The notes under the pieces: generated by a model | Seen by the model: the letters and a program-made list of their open reading frames with translations, nothing else | Database searches by the model: none | Told to the model about the DNA's origin: nothing | Assembly: GCF_026230175.1 (NCBI RefSeq) | Contig: NZ_CP104208.1 | Location: forward strand, 1 to 64,000 | Direction: 5' to 3' | DNA from: Desulfovibrio mangrovi | GTDB taxonomy: Bacteria; Desulfobacterota; Desulfovibrionia; Desulfovibrionales; Desulfovibrionaceae | DNA: 64,000 nucleotides | In this document: one piece after another, positions 42,229 through 50,896 of the stretch | Layout of the letters: each line of letters starts with the position of its first letter | Position numbering within the stretch: position 1 is the first letter of the stretch | Made by a program: the position numbers and the translations under genes

Positions 42229-43290
42229 TCAGCGGCGGGCGCGCTCGGCCCGTGCCTTGTATTTGGCAGCGGTGAAGGAGCGGATTGCACAGGGGGAATT
42301 GCGCGCGGACTTGTAGCGCGTGCAGATGGCTTCTGCGGCCTGTCTGGATGCGCCCGTACCGGCGAGCAGGCTGTACCATGCGCGCTGGCGGGTATCGTAC
42401 AGCACGATGACCTCTGCGGTGAATCCTGCTGCCGAGAGTCTGCCGCGTTCGGTAAATGCTTCCGCGCGTGATTGGTAGCTGCCGGTATGTGCCAGCCAGA
42501 GCGTGCCTGTGGCAGCGGCGGGGCGTATGGCCGGTAGCGTGGTGCGGGGCGTGTTTGGTTGTGAAGCGGCAACGGTTGCAGGCTTCGATGCTTTGGAAGA
42601 GGGGGGGACAGTCTTTACCGGTGTTGCAGCGGTTTTGGCTGCCGTTTGTTTTGTCTGCTGTTCAGTAACGCGATGGCTTGGAACAGCGCGGGCTGGGGGG
42701 GCCGGAGGGGCCGGAGACGATGCGTTGGCTGCAACAGCTGTTTCGGTTTGTGGAGCAGCCATGGTTGCTGCCGTAGTCTTGTCACTTGTCCTGTTAATCG
42801 TCTTGTCCGGCGACTTGTCAGGCGTCTTATACGGTACTGTTTTGTTTTGAGGGGCCGCCTCCAACGCTTCGCCGGTCTGTGCTGGTGCAGCATCAGGAGT
42901 ACCGGAGAACTGTGAAGGCAGCGGAAACATGCTGGCCAGAGTGGCGGTTTCCGGCAGTTGTCCTGCGGATTTCTTGATGGACGTTTCCACGGGACCGGCT
43001 GCCGTTTCCAGAACCGGTTCGACCGGCTGTCGTGAGCCATCGTCCGATGCGGCTTCGGCGGGCGTTACGATCATGTATTCTTGCGTGAGGGAGGAGGTGG
43101 CAGGGGAGGCTGTGTCGTCCGTCCGCGAATTCTCAGAGGGCGCGGTTGCAAAGCTGCCGCCTGATGGAGGAACAAGTGCCGGCTCAACGGAAAAAATTAT
43201 CCATTTGGCCATGATGGCCGTGGAAATGAAGGCCGTGAAGAGCATGGCGGCAAATCCGAAAGTCAGGTGTGACCGTGTGGATCTGTTCAT
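42229..43290 (-). CDS. SPOR-domain membrane protein
   Basis: 353 residues from the ATG at 43290: one N-terminal membrane helix (about 10-32), a long low-complexity Ala/Pro/Thr/Lys linker, and a C-terminal SPOR domain (about 265-340; L-W-L-A-H-T-G-S-Y-Q-S-R-A-E-A). SPOR domains bind glycan strands lacking stem peptides at division septa. The single TM plus flexible linker fits a septal anchor such as FtsN-like or DamX-like proteins; the precise partner is not visible. Confidence 0.85.
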   Translation of the reverse strand: MNRSTRSHLTFGFAAMLFTAFISTAIMAKWIIFSVEPALVPPSGGSFATAPSENSRTDDTASPATSSLTQEYMIVTPAEAASDDGSRQPVEPVLETAAGPVETSIKKSAGQLPETATLASMFPLPSQFSGTPDAAPAQTGEALEAAPQNKTVPYKTPDKSPDKTINRTSDKTTAATMAAPQTETAVAANASSPAPPAPPARAVPSHRVTEQQTKQTAAKTAATPVKTVPPSSKASKPATVAASQPNTPRTTLPAIRPAAATGTLWLAHTGSYQSRAEAFTERGRLSAAGFTAEVIVLYDTRQRAWYSLLAGTGASRQAAEAICTRYKSARNSPCAIRSFTAAKYKARAERARR

Positions 43291-43487
43291 GGCAGTTGTG
43301 CCCTGTTTCCTTGTATCCCGTTTAGACCTTGTCAGCGGAAGGTCCGCTGTCAGTCCGACTCGCCCTCCGACTGATAGCAGGCGGTAACATCCGGATATTC
43401 TGTAACAGTATGGCACGGTCAGGGTTTTGTGGCAAGCTTTGCGTGTCTAATGCCTGCCGCTTCACGATGTTATCGGCAAAAGGGGTG

Positions 43488-43682
43488 TCAGCCGATGATC
43501 TCCCGCACCCTGCCGATGAGGCCGCTTTCCAGCCGCACCTTGATGCCGCGGGAATGGTAGGGGGCCTTCGTCAGCAGGTTCTTGACGATGCCTTCCGTAA
43601 GTTTGCCCGTGCGCTGGTCCTGCTTGAGGACTATGCGCACTTTAAGTCCTGGATGAATGTCGCTGCGGTTGGTGCCGTCCAT
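43488..43682 (-). CDS. YwbE family protein
   Basis: 64-residue small basic protein of the YwbE/DUF2196 family: G-L-K-V-R-I-V-L-K-Q-D-Q-R-T-G-K-L-T-E-G followed by H-x-R-G-I-K-V-R-L. Function unknown; the beta-rich pattern suggests a nucleic-acid-binding fold. AAGGA precedes the ATG. Confidence 0.85.
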   Translation of the reverse strand: MDGTNRSDIHPGLKVRIVLKQDQRTGKLTEGIVKNLLTKAPYHSRGIKVRLESGLIGRVREIIG

Positions 43683-43738
43683 GGTGTTCCTTTGCGTAAC
43701 GGGGGCTGATGCAAACCGTCATGTACTGACAGTGCGGA

Positions 43739-44896
43739 TTAATCTTCTTTTGCCTGCTCTTCAGGCGAATCGTCTGGGGAGAGGTCCTCTACACGCACTG
43801 CAGGCACGGGGTCAATGACCCGGCGGTAGTAGGAGAGGCAAAGAACTGTCATGGGCAGGGCGATAAGCAGGCCGAGCAGACCGAGCAGCTTGCCCCACAC
43901 GGAAAGCGAAAGCAGGATCATCCACGGGGAAAGCCCCATGGCCTGTCCCATGATGCGCGGGGTGAGCACGGCGTCCTGAATAAGCTGCACCACGGCGAAT
44001 ACCGCAAGAATGAGCAGCATGAGCATGGCAAAGTTGATGTCCGTTTCCAGCCAGTGAATGATGCCCAGCAGGACCGCGGGCACAAAGCCCAAAATCTGCA
44101 GATAGGGCACCATGTTCAGCGCGCCTATGAACAGACCGAGCAGGATGGCCAGAGGCAGGCCGAGTATGGAGAAGCCGATGGCAAAGAGAACGCCCACAAT
44201 GGCGGCAACCAGGGCTTGCGCCCTGAAATAGCGGTTCATGCCTGCTTCGAAATCGTTGACAAAAAGTTCGACCGGAGCACGCCATGACAGGGGAAGCATG
44301 GTGCGCCAGTCGGTCTGCACCTTCTGGAAATCCATGAGCAGAAAGACAGTGTAAAGCACGATAATGAGCAGGCCCATGATGCCCATGATGAGGTTGCCCG
44401 CGCCTTTTACGGCACCCCACAGGCCGGGGAGCAGCTTCTTGGCGGCAGTTTGCACCATGTCCAGTCCCTGCGAGGAAGTGAAGAACTCCCGTAGGTCGCT
44501 CTGGTTGAGCACATCCTTGAGCACTGCCCACACTTCGGCAGGCAATTCCTGCGAAGCCTTGGCTGCGAGGGGGGAGTTGCCCGCAAATTCGGTGACAAGC
44601 CTGCCCATGTGTTTCACTTCGGCGGTGATCATGGGCACGATGAGGGAAATCAGGCCGCAGAGAACGCTGATAATGAGCAGCAGGGTCAGCAGTACCGCCA
44701 CCTCCCTGCGCTTCACGTAGGTCTGGATGCGCTGGGCAAGAGGATGCATGAGGTAGGCGAGGATGAGTGCGACCACGAAGGGAACAAGCACATCGCTCAG
44801 GTACCCCAGCACGGTGACGCCGCCCCACAGCAAGCCGATGGTGATGGCGATGCGGACGACTCTGTCGAAGGTGAAGGGCTTGTCGCTGATGACCAT
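43739..44896 (-). CDS. AI-2E family transporter / PerM-like permease
   Basis: 385 residues from the ATG at 44896 with AGGAA upstream; the frame is open further but without a binding site. About seven to eight membrane segments with the AI-2E family layout: a periplasmic domain between the second and third pairs, and the conserved loop Q-D-A-V-L-T-P-R-I-M-G near the end. The family exports or imports diverse small solutes; AI-2 transport is shown only for some members. The C-terminal tail is acidic. Confidence 0.9.
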   Translation of the reverse strand: MVISDKPFTFDRVVRIAITIGLLWGGVTVLGYLSDVLVPFVVALILAYLMHPLAQRIQTYVKRREVAVLLTLLLIISVLCGLISLIVPMITAEVKHMGRLVTEFAGNSPLAAKASQELPAEVWAVLKDVLNQSDLREFFTSSQGLDMVQTAAKKLLPGLWGAVKGAGNLIMGIMGLLIIVLYTVFLLMDFQKVQTDWRTMLPLSWRAPVELFVNDFEAGMNRYFRAQALVAAIVGVLFAIGFSILGLPLAILLGLFIGALNMVPYLQILGFVPAVLLGIIHWLETDINFAMLMLLILAVFAVVQLIQDAVLTPRIMGQAMGLSPWMILLSLSVWGKLLGLLGLLIALPMTVLCLSYYRRVIDPVPAVRVEDLSPDDSPEEQAKED

Positions 44897-45039
44897 GGTG
44901 TTTCCTGCTGACGTTGCGTTTTGGGGGCCGTCATCATGGTGGTGTGGTGGGTTGTTATCCCTGACGGCGTATATTTCGGGCACAGTACCTGTCTTTTCAG
45001 GCAGATGCAACGAGGCGGGCTTTCTGGCTGCAGTATGTC

Positions 45040-45074
45040 TTAAAAAGCCCCGCCTGTAAGGCGGGGCTTTTTCG
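45040..45074. terminator. Bidirectional terminator after the efflux fusion protein gene
   Basis: Perfect repeat AAAAAGCCCCGCC/GGCGGGGCTTTTT with a five-base loop. It ends the leftward emr operon. Confidence 0.92.
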
Positions 45075-45100
45075 ATCATGAACTCCGGGAGTTGTTGCGA

Positions 45101-46318
45101 TTAGCGGGTGTGCACTGTGGAGATGACGCTCATGCCGATGCGCAGGTCGGGTAGGTTCTGGTTGGTTTCATCCAGTACGACTTTTACAGGCACACGCTGC
45201 ACCACCTTCACGAAGTTGCCGGAAGCGTTCTCCGGCGGGAACAGGGAAAAGGCAGAGCCGGTTCCGGCCATGAGGGATTCGACGGTTCCGCTGAGCGTGA
45301 TGTCCGGGTAGGCATCCACTTTCATGGTGACATGCTGGCCCACCTGCATGTGGGTGAGCTGGGTTTCCTTGAAATTGGCAGTGATCCACAGACCCTTCTT
45401 GTCCAGCGGTACCACTGCAAGCAGCATCTGGCCCGCGGCGATTTGTTGACCCGCTTCCACGTTGCGCTTGGTGACATAGCCTGCGGCAGGAGCGGTGATG
45501 CGGGTATAGGAAAGATTGAGTTCGGCCTGCTTCACCCGGGCGAGGGCAAGCTCCACGCGGGCCTTCTGGGCAAGGGCCTGCTTGTCGTCTATGCGGGCCT
45601 TGTCGTGGCCGGTCTTTGCAAGCCGGATGCTGGCCTTCAGTCTGTCCACATCCTGCTGCAGCGAACCGCGCTTGTGCGTCAGGGCCAGCATCTTGGCCTG
45701 CGCGGACCCAAGCTCGGCCTGCGCGGTCTTCAGTTTGGTCAGGGCATTGTCATAGGCCGACTGGGAAACCACCTTGTCCGCAATAAGGGTTTCATAGCGC
45801 TTCATGTCCAGCGCGGCCTGCTTTTCCACTGCGGTTGCCTGCTCCACGGCCTTGCGGGCGGCTTCCTCTTCTTCTGCGGCCTGTTCAAGGTTCTTGTAGA
45901 GACCGGCAAGCTGGGCGTTGGCCTGCGTGACTCTGGAATCCGTCTCGCTGATGGTCAGCGGAGCCTGCATTTCCAGTGCCGCATACTGGCTTTCCGCCGT
46001 GGAAAGATCGGCGCGCGCCTGCGCAAGGGCTACCTCAAGGTCGGTGGGGTCAAGCTCGATCAACAGTTGGCCTGCTTCCACCTGTTGGTTGTCCTCGACC
46101 AGCACGGAATTCACGAAGCCCGATACGCGGGGGTTAACGGAATAGATGTGTCCGTCCACAAAGGCGTCGTCGGTTTCTTCTTCTCCCCAGATGGCCCAGA
46201 CATAGCCTGTCGATCCGAGAAGAAGGAGCAGCAGGGTGAGCATGACAATGGTCTTCTTGCGCTTGGCCTGTGCAGGCGTCAGTTGTGCCGAATCCGTCGA
46301 TTTGTTTTGAGCTTCCAT
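45101..46318 (-). CDS. emrA: EmrA/HlyD-type membrane fusion protein
   Basis: 405 residues: one membrane helix (about 24-44), a biotinyl-lipoyl-like half domain starting at D-D-A-F-V-D-G-H, a long coiled-coil hairpin (about 95-260), the second lipoyl half (T-R-I-T-A-P-A-A-G-Y-V) and a beta-barrel domain. It bridges the EmrB-type pump to an outer-membrane channel. It lies 61 bases downstream of the pump gene. Confidence 0.94.
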   Translation of the reverse strand: MEAQNKSTDSAQLTPAQAKRKKTIVMLTLLLLLLGSTGYVWAIWGEEETDDAFVDGHIYSVNPRVSGFVNSVLVEDNQQVEAGQLLIELDPTDLEVALAQARADLSTAESQYAALEMQAPLTISETDSRVTQANAQLAGLYKNLEQAAEEEEAARKAVEQATAVEKQAALDMKRYETLIADKVVSQSAYDNALTKLKTAQAELGSAQAKMLALTHKRGSLQQDVDRLKASIRLAKTGHDKARIDDKQALAQKARVELALARVKQAELNLSYTRITAPAAGYVTKRNVEAGQQIAAGQMLLAVVPLDKKGLWITANFKETQLTHMQVGQHVTMKVDAYPDITLSGTVESLMAGTGSAFSLFPPENASGNFVKVVQRVPVKVVLDETNQNLPDLRIGMSVISTVHTR

Positions 46319-46379
46319 GATCGTTTTCCGTAATCTGTATCGATGTTGAAGAATGGTTGTGTCTGGATGACCGGTCTGT

Positions 46380-47978
46380 CTAGTGGGCTGCTATCGGACC
46401 GGCAGCTCCCTTGGTCTTGCGCAGGATGAATACTCCCGCGATGCACAGGGCGCATATGACGGCGAGCCATCGGAATATGTCTATGAACGAGAGCAGCGTG
46501 GCCTGCTCAATCATCATCCTGTAAATGGCGGCAAGGGCGCTCTTGTGTTCCGCACCTATGGCAACCTGTCCCTTGAGAGCCTCTGTCAGCCCTGCGGCAT
46601 ATTGGCGGAACACCGGATCGAACTGCGAGGTATGCGCGGCCAGATGAGCCTGATTGGCCTGCGCTCCGCGTGAAAGCATGGTGGTAACAATGGAAATGCC
46701 CACGCCGCCGCCTATGTTGCGCATAAGGTTGAATATGCCTGCGGCGTTGCCCATTTTTTCCACGGGCAGGCCCCCCATGGCGGTGGTGGTGAGGGGCACG
46801 AACACAAAGCCCATGCCCAGCCCCATGACAACGTTGGGGATGATGATGTCACCCATGCCTATGGTCATGTTCAGGCTGCCGAATTTCCATGAAGCTGCCG
46901 CCAGCATGGTGAATCCGAAACCAATGAGCAGGCGTGAATCCACCCTGCCGATGCACTTGCCCACGATGATCATGGACAATACTGCTCCCATCCCGCGGGG
47001 GGAGAGGGCCATGCCGCTGTCCAGCGCAGGGTACTGCAGCAGGTTCTGCAGGAAGAGCGGCAGCATGGTCACAGTGCTGTAGAGCACGATGCCGACCATG
47101 AAGATGAGCACGGTGCCGGCGGCAAAGTTCTTGTCCTTGAGTACCCGCAGATCGACGATGGGATGCTTCACATGCAGTTCCCAGAAGACGAAGGCGATGA
47201 GCGAGAACACGCAGATGCCCGTGAACCAGCGTAACCAGAGGGCGGAGAACCAGTCCACCTGCTGTCCCTGATCGAGAATGATCTGCAGGGTGGCAAGGCC
47301 CACGGACATGAAGGCAAAGCCGATGTAGTCCACGGAGCCGTTGCGCTGATTCTTGCTTTCCTTGAGGTAGGGCGGGTCTTCAATGAAGCTCTGACACATC
47401 ATCAAGGCCAGCAGGCCCAGCGGCAGGTTGATGTAGAATATCCAGCGCCATGAGTAGTTGTCCGTGATCCAGCCGCCCAGCGTGGGGCCGATGATGGGCG
47501 CCACAACCACGCCGAGGCCGAATACGGCCATGGCCACGCCGCGTTTCTCCGGCGGAAAGCTTTCCATGAGTATGGCCTGCGAGAGCGGTTGCAATGCACC
47601 GCCTGCGGCTCCTTGCACGATGCGCGCAAAGACCAGCGAGCCGAGCGTGGGGGCGGCACCGCAGGCCCCGGAGGCGATGATGAACAGGATAACGCAGCCG
47701 AGCAGGAAGCGCTTGCGGCCGAAGGTGGCCGAAAGCCAGCCTGTCATGGGCAGTACGATGGCGTTGGAGACCAGATAGCTGGTCAGCACCCATGTGGCTT
47801 CTTCCGTGCTGGCGGAAAGGTTGCCCGCCATGTGCGGCAGGGCCACGTTCGCCACTGAGGTGTCCAGCACTTCAAGAACAGTTGCGAGCATGACGGCAAT
47901 GGCAATGAGCCACGGGTTCGCCTGCGGCTTCCACGGAGCTGTTGCGGAGGGGGCTGTCGGTTTGGATGCGTCGGGCAT
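46380..47978 (-). CDS. emrB: EmrB-type DHA2 multidrug efflux MFS transporter
   Basis: 532 residues with 14 membrane segments, typical of the DHA2 family. Motif C region (G-P-T-L-G-G-W-I), the first-helix D-T-S-V-A-N-V-A-L-P and motif A-like G-R-K-R are visible. It exports hydrophobic drugs with proton antiport together with the adjacent fusion protein. The upstream TetR gene reads in the same direction and is 48 bases away, so the three likely form one unit. Confidence 0.95.
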   Translation of the reverse strand: MPDASKPTAPSATAPWKPQANPWLIAIAVMLATVLEVLDTSVANVALPHMAGNLSASTEEATWVLTSYLVSNAIVLPMTGWLSATFGRKRFLLGCVILFIIASGACGAAPTLGSLVFARIVQGAAGGALQPLSQAILMESFPPEKRGVAMAVFGLGVVVAPIIGPTLGGWITDNYSWRWIFYINLPLGLLALMMCQSFIEDPPYLKESKNQRNGSVDYIGFAFMSVGLATLQIILDQGQQVDWFSALWLRWFTGICVFSLIAFVFWELHVKHPIVDLRVLKDKNFAAGTVLIFMVGIVLYSTVTMLPLFLQNLLQYPALDSGMALSPRGMGAVLSMIIVGKCIGRVDSRLLIGFGFTMLAAASWKFGSLNMTIGMGDIIIPNVVMGLGMGFVFVPLTTTAMGGLPVEKMGNAAGIFNLMRNIGGGVGISIVTTMLSRGAQANQAHLAAHTSQFDPVFRQYAAGLTEALKGQVAIGAEHKSALAAIYRMMIEQATLLSFIDIFRWLAVICALCIAGVFILRKTKGAAGPIAAH

Positions 47979-48026
47979 TGTCGGGTTATCGGTAGGTTGC
48001 TGGTGTGGCGGAGTTCGTCATGCAGG

Positions 48027-48611
48027 CTAGCAGGCCGGGGCAGGCGTTTTCAGTCCGGCAAGGACAAAGCGCATGATGTGGTCTTCCAGCGTTTGTGTAT
48101 CAAACGTGTTGTCGCCGTATATGAAGGCGGAGCGGACGAATCCGGGAATGAACCGGGCGCTCAGTTCGGGGTGCGGATCGCAGAACATGCCCTTGGCAAT
48201 GCCGGATCGGATGATGGCTTCGAAGATGGTGGCCAGTTCCAGTCGTATGGCGGCGCAGTGTGCAGTGTCGTCCGCTTTGGCATGTGCCTCGCGCAGCAGA
48301 CGGAAGATGTCAGGATTCCCGTAGGCATAGCGCACCACTTCGCCGATGGCGTTGCGTAATTGCGTCTCGGGAGAATCCGTTTGCTCTTCCAGCTGGGTTC
48401 TGATGCGCTGGATGACTTCGTGAAAACCGGCGTGGACAACGGAGCGGTAAAGGTCGTCCTTGTCCTTGAAATAGATGTAGACAGTCCCCTTGCCCACACC
48501 TGCTTCCGTAGCCACGTCCGTGAGGAGCACCTTGTGGAAGGGGCGGGAGGCAAACAGGGCGCTGGCGGCTTCCATGATCTTTCTGCGCTTGTTTTCGTCG
48601 GGAGTCTGCAT
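48027..48611 (-). CDS. TetR family repressor of the efflux genes
   Basis: 194 residues. N-terminal TetR helix-turn-helix (L-L-T-D-V-A-T-E-A-G-V-G-K-G-T-V-Y-I-Y-F) and a helical ligand domain. It is first in the leftward unit with the EmrB and EmrA genes and most likely represses it. The start has no Shine-Dalgarno site in its AT-rich leader. Confidence 0.92.
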   Translation of the reverse strand: MQTPDENKRRKIMEAASALFASRPFHKVLLTDVATEAGVGKGTVYIYFKDKDDLYRSVVHAGFHEVIQRIRTQLEEQTDSPETQLRNAIGEVVRYAYGNPDIFRLLREAHAKADDTAHCAAIRLELATIFEAIIRSGIAKGMFCDPHPELSARFIPGFVRSAFIYGDNTFDTQTLEDHIMRFVLAGLKTPAPAC

Positions 48612-48680
48612 TGTATTTATTATAAATAATTATAGCTGGTTATTGTTTGTGTCTGGTCAATACTGACCGGCCAGTCATTT
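48612..48680 (-). promoter_or_regulatory. Promoter and candidate TetR operator of the efflux unit
   Basis: ACTGACCGGCCAGT (48662-48675) is a near-perfect 14-base palindrome of the TGACCGG type bound by many TetR proteins. On the minus strand it is followed by an AT-rich leader with TATAAT at 48635-48630, 13 bases before another TATAAT-like stretch. TTGACC at 48661-48656 could be the -35 box, though the spacing is long. Confidence 0.45.
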
Positions 48681-48850
48681 TTGCTACGCCTGTTTTAATG
48701 CATGGTCAACTTTTTTGCGTATCGAGATTGCAGGGGGGAGCACGGACTCATGTCTTTGCCGTGACATGAAGTGGTTGCTCTTGCGTATGGTACGGCTTCC
48801 CGATATGGTGGCCCTACCAATGCTGTTTGATCATCCGATTGGAGGCAGTC

Positions 48851-49501
48851 GTGGATAGTACGCTCTGGGCCCTGATGGGCCTTGCTTTTTTACTGGTCAT
48901 CACGCCCGGGCAGGACACCATGCTTGTCTTGCGCAACGTGATGCTGCGCGGCAAATTCGCAGGCATTGCCACGGGAGTGGGCGCCTGCTGCGGTCTTTTC
49001 GTGCATGCAACGCTTTCCGTATTCGGCCTGTCCGCCGTATTGCTGTATTCAGCCACGGCGTTTTCCATCCTGAAGATCATGGGCGCATGCTATCTGGTCT
49101 ATCTGGGCGGGCGCTCTCTGTGGGGAGCCTGGCGCGGCGAGGCGCTTCCGGACGGTCTGGGGATGGAAGGGGCTCAGCTGCTGCGCGGCAATATGGGACA
49201 GTTGCGCAAAGCCTTCGGCGAAGGCTTCATGAGCAACGTGCTCAACCCCAAGGTCGTGATATTCTATTTTGCCGTATTACCGCAGGTCATCGGCGATCCC
49301 GCGCTCATCATCCGTGATACGCTCTTTTTTGTGGGCTTTCAGTTCGTCATCGCCGTTATCTATCTGACTCTGCTTTCCATGTTTCTCGGCCATGTACGTC
49401 ATGTGTTGTTGCGTCCCGCCTTCAAGCGCAAGCTTGAAACCGTTACGGGCGGCCTCATGGTTGTGTTTGGCGTGAGTCTGGCCTTGGAGCAGGCTCCGTA
49501 A
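48851..49501 (+). CDS. LysE family amino-acid exporter
   Basis: 216 residues from the GTG at 48851, with GGAGG five bases upstream. Six hydrophobic segments and the LysE/RhtB signature T-P-G-Q-D-T near the first helix, plus N-P-K-V-V-I-F-Y-F. Probably exports an amino acid or related metabolite; the substrate is not visible. It is followed closely by a lipoprotein gene. Confidence 0.92.
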   Translation: MDSTLWALMGLAFLLVITPGQDTMLVLRNVMLRGKFAGIATGVGACCGLFVHATLSVFGLSAVLLYSATAFSILKIMGACYLVYLGGRSLWGAWRGEALPDGLGMEGAQLLRGNMGQLRKAFGEGFMSNVLNPKVVIFYFAVLPQVIGDPALIIRDTLFFVGFQFVIAVIYLTLLSMFLGHVRHVLLRPAFKRKLETVTGGLMVVFGVSLALEQAP

Positions 49502-49512
49502 GGAGGGTGAGA

Positions 49513-50046
49513 ATGCACAGAGTATTCGTTTTTGCCATGCTGAGCGTGACGCTCTGCCTGTTTGTTCTGACCGGCTGCGGGCCGCGCCAGAGTTCCGGCG
49601 GCATGGAGGCCGCAGCACCGGCTGCTGCAGGGACGGACGATTCTTCTGCGCGTTATGTCATTGATTCCGGTAAACTGTGGAAGACCTGCGCCGCACGGTG
49701 CATGCAGGAAGATCTTTACGGGATTCTGACCCGCAAGGGGTGCCTGACGGGGTGCGAGATGGCAAGAGCAGCCCGCCCCAACAAGGGAATGTCGTATCAT
49801 GATCTTTCCTGGTGCCTGAAAGACGTGGAGCGCCTGAACATTGCGGACCATGTGGAGACGCTGGGCAAGCAGTGCCGGGATAGCTCGAACCACCTGTACA
49901 GGCGGCGTGGTTGCAGGGATGCAGTCAAAGAGTATTATGCCGGATGGAACACGGAATTGTGCGTGGTGAAGGAAGAGTCGACCCCGGTCATCACCGGCGA
50001 GGAGGAGCCTCTCATCGCCGCCAAGCCTGCCAAAGGCAAGGAGTGA
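49513..50046 (+). CDS. Cys-rich lipoprotein of unknown function
   Basis: 177 residues. AGGAGG six bases before the ATG at 49513 sets the start. Signal peptide ending at the lipobox L-T-G-C, an Ala-rich linker, then a compact region with nine cysteines (C-A-A-R-C, G-C-L-T-G-C, W-C-L-K-D, Q-C-R-D, G-C-R-D, L-C). The even distribution suggests disulfides rather than a haem or Fe-S site. I do not recognise the family. The stop overlaps the ribosome binding site of the mogA-like gene, so the two are probably co-translated. Confidence 0.75.
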   Translation: MHRVFVFAMLSVTLCLFVLTGCGPRQSSGGMEAAAPAAAGTDDSSARYVIDSGKLWKTCAARCMQEDLYGILTRKGCLTGCEMARAARPNKGMSYHDLSWCLKDVERLNIADHVETLGKQCRDSSNHLYRRRGCRDAVKEYYAGWNTELCVVKEESTPVITGEEEPLIAAKPAKGKE

Positions 50047-50048
50047 CA

Positions 50049-50834
50049 ATGCACAGTTGCAGTCTGAAATCGTGTAAGGACATTTGCAAAGGGCAATTGG
50101 CCTTCTTCTCCGACGCAGAGGTACCGATTGTTTGCAGCCACCGCGTGGAAGGTCTGGGGCCCCGCCCGTGGCTGCCTGCAGGCACCTTACTGCTGGGAGA
50201 CGAAGGTACACCGCTCTTCAGGGTAGTGCAGAACGTCTCCCTGCCCGTACCGGATGCACAACATGCTGTGAAGGGCTTCTGGGCCGAGGCGCTGACCGAT
50301 GTTTCCGAAGCCGAATCGCTGGCCTTTTCCGCCATGCGCAAGGGACTGAGCCTTGCGTGGGTGACGCTTTCCGATAAGGGGGCGGCAGGCGAGCGTGTGG
50401 ACGAGAGCGGGCCGCTGATTGAGCGGCTGGTGCGCGAATCTCTGGATGTCGGGTATGCACAGGGCTACATCCTTCCCGATTCCATTGCCGAACTGAAGCA
50501 GACCGTCATGGAACTTGCCCTGGGGCAGGGGTATGATGTGATTCTCACCACGGGCGGCACAGGCGTGGGGCCTCGCGATACAACGCCGGAGGCCATAACC
50601 GGCCTGCTGGAGAAGCGTCTTTACGGTTTTGAGCAGGCCATGATGGCTGCAAGTCTTGCCAAGACGCATAATGCGGTTATTTCAAGGGCGGTAGCAGGTA
50701 CGCTGGGGGGCTGCCTGATTATTACCCTTCCGGGCAGCCGAAAGGCTGTGGCGGAGAATCTGGAAGCCGTGCTGCCTGCGGTAGCGCACACGGTGGCCAA
50801 ACTGCAGGGAGATCCTGCCGACTGCGGCAGCTAG
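50049..50834 (+). CDS. MogA/MoaB-like molybdopterin protein with N-terminal extension
   Basis: 261 residues from the ATG at 50049 with AAGGAG six bases upstream. The C-terminal 165 residues are a MogA/MoaB domain: V-T-L-S-D-K-G, the molybdopterin-binding T-T-G-G-T-G-V-G-P-R-D and G-S-R-K-A-V near the end. It adenylylates molybdopterin for Mo or W insertion, as needed by the formate dehydrogenase. The first 95 residues are an extra domain with three early cysteines (Cys4, Cys9, Cys13) that I do not recognise. Confidence 0.88.
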   Translation: MHSCSLKSCKDICKGQLAFFSDAEVPIVCSHRVEGLGPRPWLPAGTLLLGDEGTPLFRVVQNVSLPVPDAQHAVKGFWAEALTDVSEAESLAFSAMRKGLSLAWVTLSDKGAAGERVDESGPLIERLVRESLDVGYAQGYILPDSIAELKQTVMELALGQGYDVILTTGGTGVGPRDTTPEAITGLLEKRLYGFEQAMMAASLAKTHNAVISRAVAGTLGGCLIITLPGSRKAVAENLEAVLPAVAHTVAKLQGDPADCGS

Positions 50835-50845
50835 TTTCTGCAGAA

Positions 50846-50867
50846 TGACGCTGTCTTGGCAGCGTCA
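50846..50867 (+). other. Hairpin between the mogA-like and HD-GYP genes
   Basis: A perfect eight-base repeat TGACGCTG/CAGCGTCA with a six-base loop. No T tract follows, so it may be a processing or attenuation hairpin. Confidence 0.45.
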
Positions 50868-50896
50868 AAGATGAGATCATTTCGTTGGGGAGATTC

